Source: Halovenus sp.
GTDB lineage: Archaea; Halobacteriota; Halobacteria; Halobacteriales; Haloarculaceae
DNA: 10,181 nucleotides
NCBI GenBank assembly: GCA_003551945.1
Contig: PUNZ01000069.1
Span: forward strand, 1-10,181
Reading direction: 5' to 3'
The notes under the pieces: model-generated
What the model was told of the DNA's origin: nothing
The model's database searches: none
The model's input: the letters and a program-made list of their open reading frames with translations, nothing else
Made by a program: the position numbers and the translations under genes
Shown here: in pieces, positions 1 through 6,843 of the stretch
How the letters are laid out: each line of letters starts with the position of its first letter
Numbering within the stretch: position 1 is the stretch's first letter

Positions 1-55
1 ATTCTGAAGACGAAACGCGGTGAACTTGCAAACTTTTCGCGCTTGAACCAACGCC

Positions 56-60
56 ATAAA
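56..60 (+). promoter_or_regulatory. TATA-like box for the epimerase-SDR operon
   Basis: The A/T-only run ATAAA is centred about 27 bases before the ATG at 85. That is the spacing expected when transcription starts at or next to the start codon, as in leaderless haloarchaeal mRNAs. It supports the ATG at 85 over the in-frame TTG at 43. The box is seen in the sequence; its promoter function is inferred. Confidence 0.5.
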
Positions 61-84
61 GTGCGTCTCGTTCACTCTACAGAT

Positions 85-969
85 ATGGACTCCGTTCTCG
101 TTACTGGTGCGCTTGGACTGCTTGGTCGCTGGACGGTTGATACCCTTGCCGATGAGTTTGCAGTTATCGGTGTCGACCGCCATGAACCGCGTTCACCCTC
201 ACGGACAACTGTGACGTACCGCGCCTGTGACGTGACCGAACAGGGCCCGGTCTGGGAACTTATCGACACGTTCAACCCGGATACGATTGTCCACCTTGCG
301 GCGATTCCGGGAGCCGAACATCGCGCCGGGACGGAGACGTTCACCACGAACGTCAACAGCACCTATCACGTCTTTGAGGCTGCAGGTCGTCATGATATTC
401 CGGTCGTCTGGGCCTCGAGCGAAGCGACCTATGGAGTCACCTTCCGCAATGAGTCCCGGCCGCTTCCGCCGCTCCCGATTGATGAATCGTCGCCACAGCG
501 TCCGGAAGATGCGTATGGAACCTCCAAAGTTGTCGGGGAAATGCTTGCTGACCGTGCTGTCCGACGCCATGATATCCCGGTCACTAGCATTCAACCAAGT
601 TGGATTCAGGAGCCTGGAAACTACGAAACGCCACAAATTCGGGCAACCTTCACCCCCGAGAATCCGACCCCTTCTGGTAGCCTTTGGTCGTACATTGATG
701 TACGAGATGTGGCCCGATTGATTCGCAAAGCGGTGACGGCTACCCGTTCCGGACACGAATCGTATCTTGCCGTCGCAGCCGAGAACTATCTTGATTATCC
801 AACGGCTGACGCAATCGAGGCGGCTTGGGGAACGGTCCCGGAGGGAAGTTCGCTCTCCGGTGATGAAGCAGCGTTTTCGACCGCAAAGGCACGGGACCAC
901 TTTGGGTGGGTGCCTGAACATACGTGGCGTGAGGCTGAACAGGCCGCTGTTGAGGTGCCACAGCCATGA
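85..969 (+). CDS. NAD-dependent epimerase/dehydratase family protein (extended SDR)
   Basis: Predicted cytoplasmic oxidoreductase or epimerase of the extended short-chain dehydrogenase superfamily, 294 residues, probably acting on a sugar, sugar nucleotide or sugar acid. The N-terminal Rossmann fold shows G8-x2-G11-x2-G14 right after the first strand. D31 at the end of the second strand favours NAD, D49-V50 fits the adenine-contact position, and HLAA lies at 70-73. The catalytic set is visible as S111/S112 and Y144-x3-K148. I chose the ATG at 85 because the protein then opens directly on the first Rossmann strand and a TATA-like box lies 27 bases upstream; the TTG at 43 would add 14 residues without a fold. 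The stop overlaps the start of the next dehydrogenase gene (ATGA), so the two are surely co-translated. The C-terminal substrate half gives no clear specificity; a uronate dehydrogenase-like role is possible but not shown. The family call is firm and the substrate unknown. Confidence 0.85.
   Translation: MDSVLVTGALGLLGRWTVDTLADEFAVIGVDRHEPRSPSRTTVTYRACDVTEQGPVWELIDTFNPDTIVHLAAIPGAEHRAGTETFTTNVNSTYHVFEAAGRHDIPVVWASSEATYGVTFRNESRPLPPLPIDESSPQRPEDAYGTSKVVGEMLADRAVRRHDIPVTSIQPSWIQEPGNYETPQIRATFTPENPTPSGSLWSYIDVRDVARLIRKAVTATRSGHESYLAVAAENYLDYPTADAIEAAWGTVPEGSSLSGDEAAFSTAKARDHFGWVPEHTWREAEQAAVEVPQP
952..957 (+). promoter_or_regulatory. Shine-Dalgarno site of the SDR gene
   Basis: GAGGTG lies 8 bases before the ATG at 966 and fits the anti-Shine-Dalgarno end of haloarchaeal 16S rRNA (…CACCUCC). 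It sits inside the end of the epimerase gene. With the ATGA overlap it explains how this internal operon gene is translated without a leaderless start. Confidence 0.55.
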
Positions 970-1727
970 AGCTGGATGGGCGCGTCGCGCTTGTGACCGG
1001 GGCAAGCAGCGGCATCGGTCGTGCAATCGCACTCGCGTTCGCTTCAGAAGGGGCCTCGGTGGTCGTTGCCGACATTCGAGAAGAGTCCCAAAGCGGCGAA
1101 TCGGAACCGACAGTCGAAGCCATCACCGCAGCAGGTGGGACCGCGATATTTCAGCGGACAGATGTCACTGATGACGCCGCTGTTGAGGCTGCTGTTTCGA
1201 CCGCAGTCGACTCATTCGGCGGCCTCGATATTCTGGTCAACGCAGCAGGTGTCACCAGCAACAACCCGCTCCATGAGGTCACCGACGAGGAATGGGACCG
1301 GGTCTTTGCTGTGAACGTGACTGGGATTCGGCGTTGTATCACGCATGCCATCCCGCATCTTCGTGCAAGCGAGTACGGCCGCATCATCAACATCTCTTCA
1401 CAGCGTGGCCTTCGGGGCGGTGGCTCACCGGAGAAAGCGACCTACGTTGCCTCGAAAGGTGCAGTGACAAACCTTACTCGGCAGTTGGCGCTTGATTACG
1501 GGCCGGAGGGAATCGCTGTCAACGCCATCTGCCCTGGTCCAGTCGAATCCGGGATGACGCCAGTTGAGACCGCGGAACAACGCGAGGAGTTGCTTGACGG
1601 AATTTTGACGCCGTTTGTCGGGACGCCAGACGATATCGCACCCGCTGCGGTGTTGCTCGCAAGTGACGATGGCCGGTTTATCCACGGAGAGAATCTCGTT
1701 ATCGATGGTGGCTATCTCGTCAAATGA
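966..1727 (+). CDS. SDR family NAD(P)-dependent oxidoreductase (classical)
   Basis: Classical short-chain dehydrogenase/reductase, 253 residues, the usual family length; such enzymes oxidise alcohols or reduce ketones in the cytoplasm, usually as tetramers. Every family signature is present: cofactor motif T11-G-A-S-S-G-I-G18, acidic D36 at the end of strand 2 (suggesting NAD rather than NADP), NAAG at 92-95, structural N117, catalytic S145, Y160-x3-K164, and PG at 190-191 followed by the flexible substrate loop. The C-terminus (near IDGGY, 246-250) matches the FabG/glucose dehydrogenase-like branch. The ATG at 966 overlaps the upstream stop and has a Shine-Dalgarno site. Pairing with an extended SDR suggests two successive oxidation or epimerisation steps on a sugar-like substrate, which is inference. 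Annotation as 3-oxoacyl-ACP reductase (FabG) would be a family-level guess; archaea generally lack the bacterial fatty acid cycle, so I keep the call general. Confidence 0.9.
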   Translation: MKLDGRVALVTGASSGIGRAIALAFASEGASVVVADIREESQSGESEPTVEAITAAGGTAIFQRTDVTDDAAVEAAVSTAVDSFGGLDILVNAAGVTSNNPLHEVTDEEWDRVFAVNVTGIRRCITHAIPHLRASEYGRIINISSQRGLRGGGSPEKATYVASKGAVTNLTRQLALDYGPEGIAVNAICPGPVESGMTPVETAEQREELLDGILTPFVGTPDDIAPAAVLLASDDGRFIHGENLVIDGGYLVK

Positions 1728-1814
1728 TATTCTGACAACCAACATCCACTCACATCAGCCTTGGCGCTTCGTCAAACACAAACGCTATTGTTGTTCTCTT
1801 GGTAGACCACGAGC

Positions 1815-2987
1815 GTGAACGAGCGGACATTGGCGTATCTTCGTGGTCGGTTTGGTGACCACTACCGCCGAACGGAGTTTACCCCGCCGCCGGACGCCCA
1901 CGAACGCGAATGGGGGTATGTTCCGTGGACGACGGGGCCCGGAGAGACGTATATCCGCCATAACGCACTCATTGATTTGGGCGAACTCGGCGAGTTCTTG
2001 TCCCGTGAGCGCCCGAAGCACGTCTATTTCTCGGCTGGCCGGTACGATGATCCGAGCGCGAAGACCATGGATAGCAAAGGATGGCGACGCTCAGATTTGA
2101 TTTTCGACCTTGATGCTGACCACCTTCCGGGAACAACCGCCGATGACAGCTACAAAGAGATGCTCGAAACGTGTAAGGACGCACTCTACAGACTCCTTGA
2201 TTTCCTTGAAGACGACTTTGCATTCGAGGACCTGACCGTGGTGTTCTCGGGGAGTCGAGGGTATCACGTCCACGTCCGTGATGAGAATATCCAGCAACTC
2301 GACCGGGACGCGCGCCGCGAGATTGTTGATTACGTCCGTGGGATTGGGCTGGAGTTTGACGCACTGGTTGATGAGGAAATCGTCGGTGGAACAGCCGGAC
2401 GTGAAAGCCCCGCAACAAACCGGTACCTCCCAGAAGGCGGGTGGGGAGCACGGATACACGAGCGACTGTACGAACTCATGGACGAGGTCCGCGAACTCCC
2501 TGAAGAGGAGGGAATCGCCCGCTTACAGGAGTTTGATGGTGTCGGCGAGAAGAAAGCAAAGACGGCCTACCAGTTCACCCAGAACAGGTTCGTGGAAATC
2601 GAACGAGGGAACTTATCGGCACACAACGTCTTCGAGAACCTTGCCAAACAGTTTGCAACACACGTCATCGAAGTCCAAAATGCACCTATTGACGAACCGG
2701 TTTCAACGGATACCAACCGGCTGATACGGTTGCCGGGGAGCCTTCACGGTGGCAGTGGGCTTTCAGTCCGGCGGATTCCCCGGGAAGAACTTGCTGAGTT
2801 TGACCCGCTGGTCGATGCCGTTCCGGATACCTTCCGGGGGAACGATATTGTAATTGAGGTAACAGATGGTGGGGAGTTTGAACTTGACGCCGATAGTTTT
2901 ACACTCTCCGAGGGTAATCATACTGTTCCAGAGCATCTTGGCGTGTTCTTGATGGCCCGGGGCCGCGCCGAGAAAGGAAAAGAGTGA
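1815..2987 (+). CDS. priS: DNA primase small (catalytic) subunit PriS
   Basis: Catalytic subunit of the archaeal/eukaryotic-type primase, which makes primers for DNA replication together with PriL (not in this window). The 390 residues carry the three hallmark regions. The metal-binding pair D98-L-D100 lies in FDLDADH. The SGSRGYH motif covers 145-151. The distal aspartate D299 is followed by the RLPGSLH segment at 305-311. The start is the GTG at 1815, which gives the expected opening of a short helix followed by GRFGDHY. A weak A/T-rich stretch near 1785-1790 sits at about the right distance for a leaderless promoter. The zinc knob described in hyperthermophile PriS after the DxD motif is not visible: the only cysteine in the protein is C120, with H103 nearby. 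Residues 220-262 form a charged insert-like segment between the catalytic motifs. The stop overlaps a possible GTG of the following GINS gene, so both replication proteins are expected from one transcript. Identification is secure. Confidence 0.96.
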   Translation: MNERTLAYLRGRFGDHYRRTEFTPPPDAHEREWGYVPWTTGPGETYIRHNALIDLGELGEFLSRERPKHVYFSAGRYDDPSAKTMDSKGWRRSDLIFDLDADHLPGTTADDSYKEMLETCKDALYRLLDFLEDDFAFEDLTVVFSGSRGYHVHVRDENIQQLDRDARREIVDYVRGIGLEFDALVDEEIVGGTAGRESPATNRYLPEGGWGARIHERLYELMDEVRELPEEEGIARLQEFDGVGEKKAKTAYQFTQNRFVEIERGNLSAHNVFENLAKQFATHVIEVQNAPIDEPVSTDTNRLIRLPGSLHGGSGLSVRRIPREELAEFDPLVDAVPDTFRGNDIVIEVTDGGEFELDADSFTLSEGNHTVPEHLGVFLMARGRAEKGKE

Positions 2988-3004
2988 GAGGAAGGGCGGA
3001 TACA

Positions 3005-3979
3005 ATGAATTTGGACGAACTACAGACCGCGCGCGACAGAGAACGACAGACCGATAAGCTCCAGCAGTTGCGCGAATCATTCTATCAGGATGCCGCCGAG
3101 TTCATCCAACAACTCCGTCGCGAACGCGACCGCGCAGCAGAGCGTGCGGACGACCCGTTTGACTCTCCTGAGGTAAGTCAACTCAGCGACGAAATCAGTA
3201 CGGCCGAAACGACGGTCGAGGCAATTTACGAAAAACGAATCGGGAAACTTGTCAAAGCGGCTTCCTTCGATGCGGCAGGACTGCCATCCGAAGCGGATGG
3301 GATGACCACCGAAGAGCAGGACCTGTTTACGGATTTGGTTTCGGATATCAAGCAGAATCGAACGCGAGTGATGAGTATTCTCGACGGGCAATCCCCCGAT
3401 ACTGCCCAATCACCTGTTTCATCGGATGAGACCCCTGCTTCTGCGGCAGGCGAAACTGAACCTCCGACGACTGAAACGGATTTGGAGGCGCAGGAACCGG
3501 CGACCGCAGCGACAACCGACCCAGCAGCACAGACCGAAGGCCCGGCAGATTCAGGTGTCTCTGCCGCTGATGTCATGGGTTCCGGTCCGGCTGAGGAGTC
3601 ACAGACATCCTCCCGTCCGGTGCCGCCGGATGTACACGAACCACTGCCGGACGAAATCAAGACAGGCGACGAGACAGCCACTGAGGTATCCGAGACGCCG
3701 GCAACCGATGGCGGGAGCGTCTCGACAGCCACTTCCGAGGCTGGAATTGATTCGCCACACACCGACTCTTCCGGGACTATTCCTGATGCGAAGGTGGATA
3801 GCACGACCGAGAGTGAAAGCGAGTTACCGGAACGCGAGACTGTGCTGATAACGGACGATGTCGATACGTTTGTCGGCTTTGATGACCGTGACTATGATCT
3901 GGCAGCGAACGATGTTGTGACCCTTCCAGCGCAAAACGCTGCCGTCCTTATCGAACGGGACGTCGCACGTGAGCTGTAA
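3005..3979 (+). CDS. GINS complex subunit, Gins51 (Gins15) type
   Basis: Subunit of the GINS complex, which bridges MCM helicase and the GAN/Cdc45-like partner at the fork. The 324-residue protein has three parts. Residues 1-127 are a helical A domain opening MNLDELQ, with a charged helix rich in Arg and Glu. Residues about 128-276 are a long Ser/Thr/Pro/Ala/acidic low-complexity linker with no predicted fold. Residues about 277-324 are a small beta-rich B domain (TVLITDDVDTFVG…YDLAANDVVTLP). A before B is the order of the Gins51/Sld5-Psf1 class. I prefer the ATG at 3005; the GTG at 2984 would overlap the priS stop as GTGA and add seven residues not expected in the family. GAGG at 2988-2991 is a possible but distant ribosome site. 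Linkage to priS matches the physical link of primase and GINS in archaeal replisomes. The linker is unusually long compared with non-halophile homologues, which are near 190 residues. Confidence 0.9.
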   Translation: MNLDELQTARDRERQTDKLQQLRESFYQDAAEFIQQLRRERDRAAERADDPFDSPEVSQLSDEISTAETTVEAIYEKRIGKLVKAASFDAAGLPSEADGMTTEEQDLFTDLVSDIKQNRTRVMSILDGQSPDTAQSPVSSDETPASAAGETEPPTTETDLEAQEPATAATTDPAAQTEGPADSGVSAADVMGSGPAEESQTSSRPVPPDVHEPLPDEIKTGDETATEVSETPATDGGSVSTATSEAGIDSPHTDSSGTIPDAKVDSTTESESELPERETVLITDDVDTFVGFDDRDYDLAANDVVTLPAQNAAVLIERDVAREL

Positions 3980-4061
3980 TTTCTGCTGACCGATTCGTTC
4001 AGTTGGTTGCCGGATAATTGCGACACAAAGGTTTTGACCTCCGGGTGAAAATCAGAGGTAT

Positions 4062-4709
4062 ATGGTTGATATCGTTTCGCTTGGACTGGTGGCTGCAGGA
4101 ATCGTTATCCTGCTGTTCGGTGCGGCACTGTCAATTTATGGTGTTGCACTGATGGGTATCGTTGTCGGGGGTGGCGCTGGCTATTTGCTCTCGCCGATGG
4201 TGGCAGATATCGCAGGTGCTGACGGGATAGCCATCATCGCTGCGGCCGTCGTCGGAGGCGCACTTGCGGGACTGGTCATCACGTATGTCTTGCTGTCAAT
4301 GGCAATCGCCGCCGTTGGATTTGTCGTAGGCATATATCTTGGGCTCGTCGTCGTTGGGCCGATGCTCGATGAGGGGACCCTTCTTACCATCGGTGCCGCC
4401 CTCGCCGTCGGTATCGTGGCCGCCTTCCTTGGGATGTTTCTCAAGCGAACTACGATGGTCGTTGCGACGTCGTTTATCGGTGCCGCACTTGCCTCTCGGG
4501 CGGTTACGACCGCAGACCTCCAAGCCGCACAGGCGGATGTTACCCTCGACCCAATTATGTTCGAGTACACGGCACCGGTTTTTCTCGGACTGTTTGTGCT
4601 GGGGGTCCTCTCGCAATTTGGGCTGTTCAAATTCGGCTACGTTACGAAGTTGGTCGCTATCCTTCCCGGTGCAAGCGTCCTTCGTGATGGCGACGAGCAA
4701 GCGAGCTAA
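4062..4709 (+). CDS. Predicted seven-pass membrane protein, function unknown (DUF4203/TMEM198-like)
   Basis: A very hydrophobic Gly/Ala/Val-rich protein of 215 residues. By eye there are about seven membrane segments: near 5-27, 29-46, 55-78, 80-99, 107-127, 131-148 and 170-187, with short loops and a soluble tail from about 190. Small-residue runs such as GIVVGGGAGYLL and AAVVGGALAGLV suggest tightly packed helices. The layout resembles the DUF4203/TMEM198 class of seven-pass proteins, a pattern-level guess only. No catalytic motif, ligand-binding pattern or cysteine is present. The ATG at 4062 has AGAGGT just upstream (4054-4059) and a weak TTTTG stretch about 28 bases before it, so it probably has its own promoter, 82 bases after the GINS gene. 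It may be functionally unrelated to its neighbours. Coding status is strong because no other frame explains the hydrophobic pattern; the role is unknown. Confidence 0.75.
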   Translation: MVDIVSLGLVAAGIVILLFGAALSIYGVALMGIVVGGGAGYLLSPMVADIAGADGIAIIAAAVVGGALAGLVITYVLLSMAIAAVGFVVGIYLGLVVVGPMLDEGTLLTIGAALAVGIVAAFLGMFLKRTTMVVATSFIGAALASRAVTTADLQAAQADVTLDPIMFEYTAPVFLGLFVLGVLSQFGLFKFGYVTKLVAILPGASVLRDGDEQAS

Positions 4710-4754
4710 CTGAGCACCATCGTCGTTCTGTCCTCATCTATTTCCTGCCGAATG

Positions 4755-4760
4755 TTTATA
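4755..4760 (+). promoter_or_regulatory. TATA box of the PLD-family gene
   Basis: TTTATA is centred about 28 bases before the GTG at 4786. This is the strongest TATA-like box in the window. It implies a leaderless mRNA starting at or beside that GTG and decides the start codon of the gene. Confidence 0.65.
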
Positions 4761-4785
4761 CTGTAATACCGGACCAGTTTGCGGT

Positions 4786-6510
4786 GTGTTCCGTCGCCTC
4801 TCCCTTGTCCTCTTGTTGTTTGTCTCGGGGATAGCCTGTGGCCTTGTCATTGACGGCACGAATGCGGCTTACGAATTAGCTCCGGAAAATGACTCAACAG
4901 CATCTCTCTCTGATTTGTATCCCAATCCGGTTGCACCCTACACACCCGGCGAGTTCGTCACGGTTCGGTTTCCGCCCGAGGCCAACCAGTCTGCGTACAC
5001 GCTTACCGATGGTCACCGAAGCGTCTCGCTGTCCCCACCATCCGCGCCTCTCAACGGCTCTCAACACGCAGAAGAGAACGCAACGATTGCGGCCACTCCT
5101 ACGCAAGCCGTCAAGGACGACGACTGGACGGAACTCACGTACTCGACTGACGCAAACCGGACGGCGTGGCTCACCGACCGGACAGTTACGGCGTTTCCCG
5201 AGTACTTCTCGCTTGCAAACGATGGCGACCACCTCAAACTCAAAAAGGACGGAACGGTTGTCGACGAACACGAGTACGTGAACGCACCAGAGGGCGAAGT
5301 ACGTGATGCCGAGACCGGCGACTGGTCGCCGTTGGGGGCAACAAACAAATCAGTTACCACGAGTGAGGGTGGGGTCGTGGAATCCTTTGTCCTCCCTGAT
5401 GAACCCGAGAGAGCAGTTGAGTTCCTTTCCAATGCCACGGAGCGAATTATTCTCGGCGGCTACACACTTTCGGATGGGGACGTTGTCGACGCACTAATTG
5501 ACGCGTCTGAGCGGGATATTGAGGTGTCGGTACTCATCGAGGGTTCACCAGTCGGGGGGATGGTCGCTGATGAGGCGGCGGCCCTCGACACGCTCGACCG
5601 GGCTGGCGTTACTGTCCGGGTTCTCGATGGCGAAAAATCCCGGTATCGGTATTATCACCCAAAATATGCAATCGTCGATGACCAGGCGCTGGTGACGACC
5701 GAAAACTGGAAGCCTGAAGGAACGGGTGGACAGTCAAGCCGTGGCTGGGCAGCAATCACCAATCAAACTGCGATCGTCGATGCACTTCACTCGATGTACG
5801 AGGCGGACATTGGCTGGGTTGATACGCGCTCATGGGCTGAACACGACCCGACGCTTGTCGAACCAGATGGCGGGGTTCGTGACTCCTATCCTCAAACAAT
5901 CCGCGGGGAAACAGTGCCTGTCGACCGAACAGATCTGGTTCTTGCCCCAGACAACGCCGAAGAGTACTTGCTTGGGCAACTCACCGATGCAGACGAACGC
6001 ATCGATATCAAGCAGGTTCAGATAAGCGACCACTCGTTTCCGTTAGTTGATGCGGCGCTCGCTGCCGCCGAACGAGGTGTCAAGGTGCGACTATTGTTGT
6101 CGAGTCAGTGGTATGCAGTGGAGAATAACGAGCAACTGAAAGAGAAACTAACGACGAAAGCAGACGAAGATGACTTACCAGTCGAGGTGAGACTCGCAGA
6201 ACCGGGAGAGGCCTTCGAGAAAATCCATGCGAAAGGTGTGGTTATTGACGGTGAACAGGCGTTTGTGGGGAGTATCAACTGGAACAACAACTCGTTACGG
6301 AACAATAGAGAAGTCGGACTCATGCTTCACGGTGAGGAGGTGGGAGAGTATTATCAGACGGTCTTCGAACACGACTGGGAACGTCGAACTGATGATGGAG
6401 TCGATGAGGACATTCCTTTGGGGATGATTGGGGCCGTTGCCATGAGTACACTCGTTGCACTCGCCGTTGCTCGACGATTGGAGTTTCAAACCGACGGAAC
6501 TGCACAATGA
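4786..6510 (+). CDS. Membrane-anchored phospholipase D-like protein with lamin-tail-like domain
   Basis: PLD-superfamily phosphodiesterase of 574 residues, predicted to sit outside the membrane. An N-terminal signal or anchor helix (R3-R4 then hydrophobic 5-22) is followed by a beta-rich segment, about 45-185, like a lamin-tail domain (FSLANDGDHLKLKKDGTVVD). Two PLD repeats follow. The first has H291-x-K293-x4-D298 with a downstream NW; the second has H481-x-K483-x4-D488 with N498/N500. Both HKD motifs are complete, so the protein should be able to form the two-lobed active site alone. A C-terminal hydrophobic helix (about 545-561) ends in basic RR and a short tail, suggesting a second anchor. 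Several N-x-S/T sequons in the outer part fit surface glycosylation. The GTG start is set by the TATA box upstream. The family includes phospholipases, cardiolipin synthases, nucleases and phosphodiesterases; the lamin-tail link hints at a nuclease, but the substrate cannot be read here. C18 is not in a convincing lipobox. Confidence 0.9.
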   Translation: MFRRLSLVLLLFVSGIACGLVIDGTNAAYELAPENDSTASLSDLYPNPVAPYTPGEFVTVRFPPEANQSAYTLTDGHRSVSLSPPSAPLNGSQHAEENATIAATPTQAVKDDDWTELTYSTDANRTAWLTDRTVTAFPEYFSLANDGDHLKLKKDGTVVDEHEYVNAPEGEVRDAETGDWSPLGATNKSVTTSEGGVVESFVLPDEPERAVEFLSNATERIILGGYTLSDGDVVDALIDASERDIEVSVLIEGSPVGGMVADEAAALDTLDRAGVTVRVLDGEKSRYRYYHPKYAIVDDQALVTTENWKPEGTGGQSSRGWAAITNQTAIVDALHSMYEADIGWVDTRSWAEHDPTLVEPDGGVRDSYPQTIRGETVPVDRTDLVLAPDNAEEYLLGQLTDADERIDIKQVQISDHSFPLVDAALAAAERGVKVRLLLSSQWYAVENNEQLKEKLTTKADEDDLPVEVRLAEPGEAFEKIHAKGVVIDGEQAFVGSINWNNNSLRNNREVGLMLHGEEVGEYYQTVFEHDWERRTDDGVDEDIPLGMIGAVAMSTLVALAVARRLEFQTDGTAQ

Positions 6511-6543
6511 GTCACCTGTCACACCCCGACCGAACTCGCAGGG

Positions 6544-6549
6544 TTTATT
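6544..6549 (+). promoter_or_regulatory. TATA-like box for the rpl37ae cluster
   Basis: TTTATT lies about 30 bases before the ATG of the L37Ae gene at 6577. This would give an mRNA with no leader or a few leader bases. It is probably the main promoter for rpl37ae-rpoP-pcc1. Confidence 0.5.
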
Positions 6550-6576
6550 TGGGCGCTCGCGTGAGATACTGGTACT

Positions 6577-6843
6577 ATGAGTAAACAGGAAAATCGTGTC
6601 GGTAGCGCTGGTCGCTTTGGTGCGCGCTACGGACGGGTTGCCCGCCGCAGGGTTGCTGAGATTGAAAAAGAGATGCGAAACGCGAAAGTCGACGGCGAGA
6701 GCGTCAAACGCGTCGGGACTGGCATTTGGATTAACGAAGAGACAGGCGAAAAGTTCGCTGGCGGCGCGTACAAGCCCCAGACGCCTGCCGGTGAGACAGT
6801 CAACCGCTCGATTCGAGCGGCGCTCGCCGAGGACGACGAATGA
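6577..6843 (+). CDS. rpl37ae: 50S ribosomal protein L37Ae (eL43), cysteine-free form
   Basis: Large-subunit ribosomal protein eL43/L37Ae, 88 residues. Recognition rests on the basic N-terminus (GSAGRFGARYGRVARRRV, 9-26), GTGIW at 47-51, FAGGAY at 60-65, KPQTPAG at 66-72 and the SIRAAL tail. In the family this protein is a zinc-ribbon protein, with two CxxC pairs either side of the GTGIW region; the Haloarcula marismortui form has them. Here the whole protein contains no cysteine. The second pair position, directly after GTGIW, reads INEETGEKF, and the first pair region is about four residues shorter. The rest is well kept and the gene sits in the normal cluster, so it looks like a genuine cysteine-free variant and not a decayed gene. 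The stop overlaps the start of rpoP (ATGA). Whether a zinc-binding paralogue exists elsewhere in the genome cannot be seen. Confidence 0.93.
   Translation: MSKQENRVGSAGRFGARYGRVARRRVAEIEKEMRNAKVDGESVKRVGTGIWINEETGEKFAGGAYKPQTPAGETVNRSIRAALAEDDE
6829..6833 (+). promoter_or_regulatory. Shine-Dalgarno site of rpoP
   Basis: GAGGA lies six bases before the ATG at 6840, inside the end of the L37Ae gene. With the ATGA overlap it supports translation of the very short rpoP gene from the shared mRNA. Confidence 0.5.

Noticed and set aside
43..45. TTG start for the epimerase
   Set aside because: It would precede the TATA-like box at 56-60 and add residues with no structural role; the ATG at 85 fits both fold and promoter.
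1..84. Possible end of an upstream gene
   Set aside because: Too short to judge; no frame carries a recognisable sequence, so nothing is called apart from the promoter-like box.
199..1032. 277-residue antisense open frame over the epimerase gene
   Set aside because: Arg/Pro/Trp-rich composition with no fold pattern, not acidic as haloarchaeal proteins are, and it lies opposite a complete SDR with all motifs. It is a shadow of GC-rich codon bias.
3226..3804. 192-residue Ser/Val-rich antisense frame over the GINS linker
   Set aside because: It mirrors the low-complexity linker on the other strand and shows no domain or promoter.
4181..4630. 149-residue antisense frame over the membrane protein
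   Set aside because: Complement of repeated Gly/Ala/Val codons; no recognisable motif, and the plus-strand frame has a clear membrane pattern.
4828..4842. Possible lipobox ending in C18 of the PLD protein
   Set aside because: The residues before the cysteine are S-G-I-A, and the -3 position is Gly where a Leu/Val/Ile is expected, so a lipoprotein signal is not supported; a plain signal or anchor helix is more likely.
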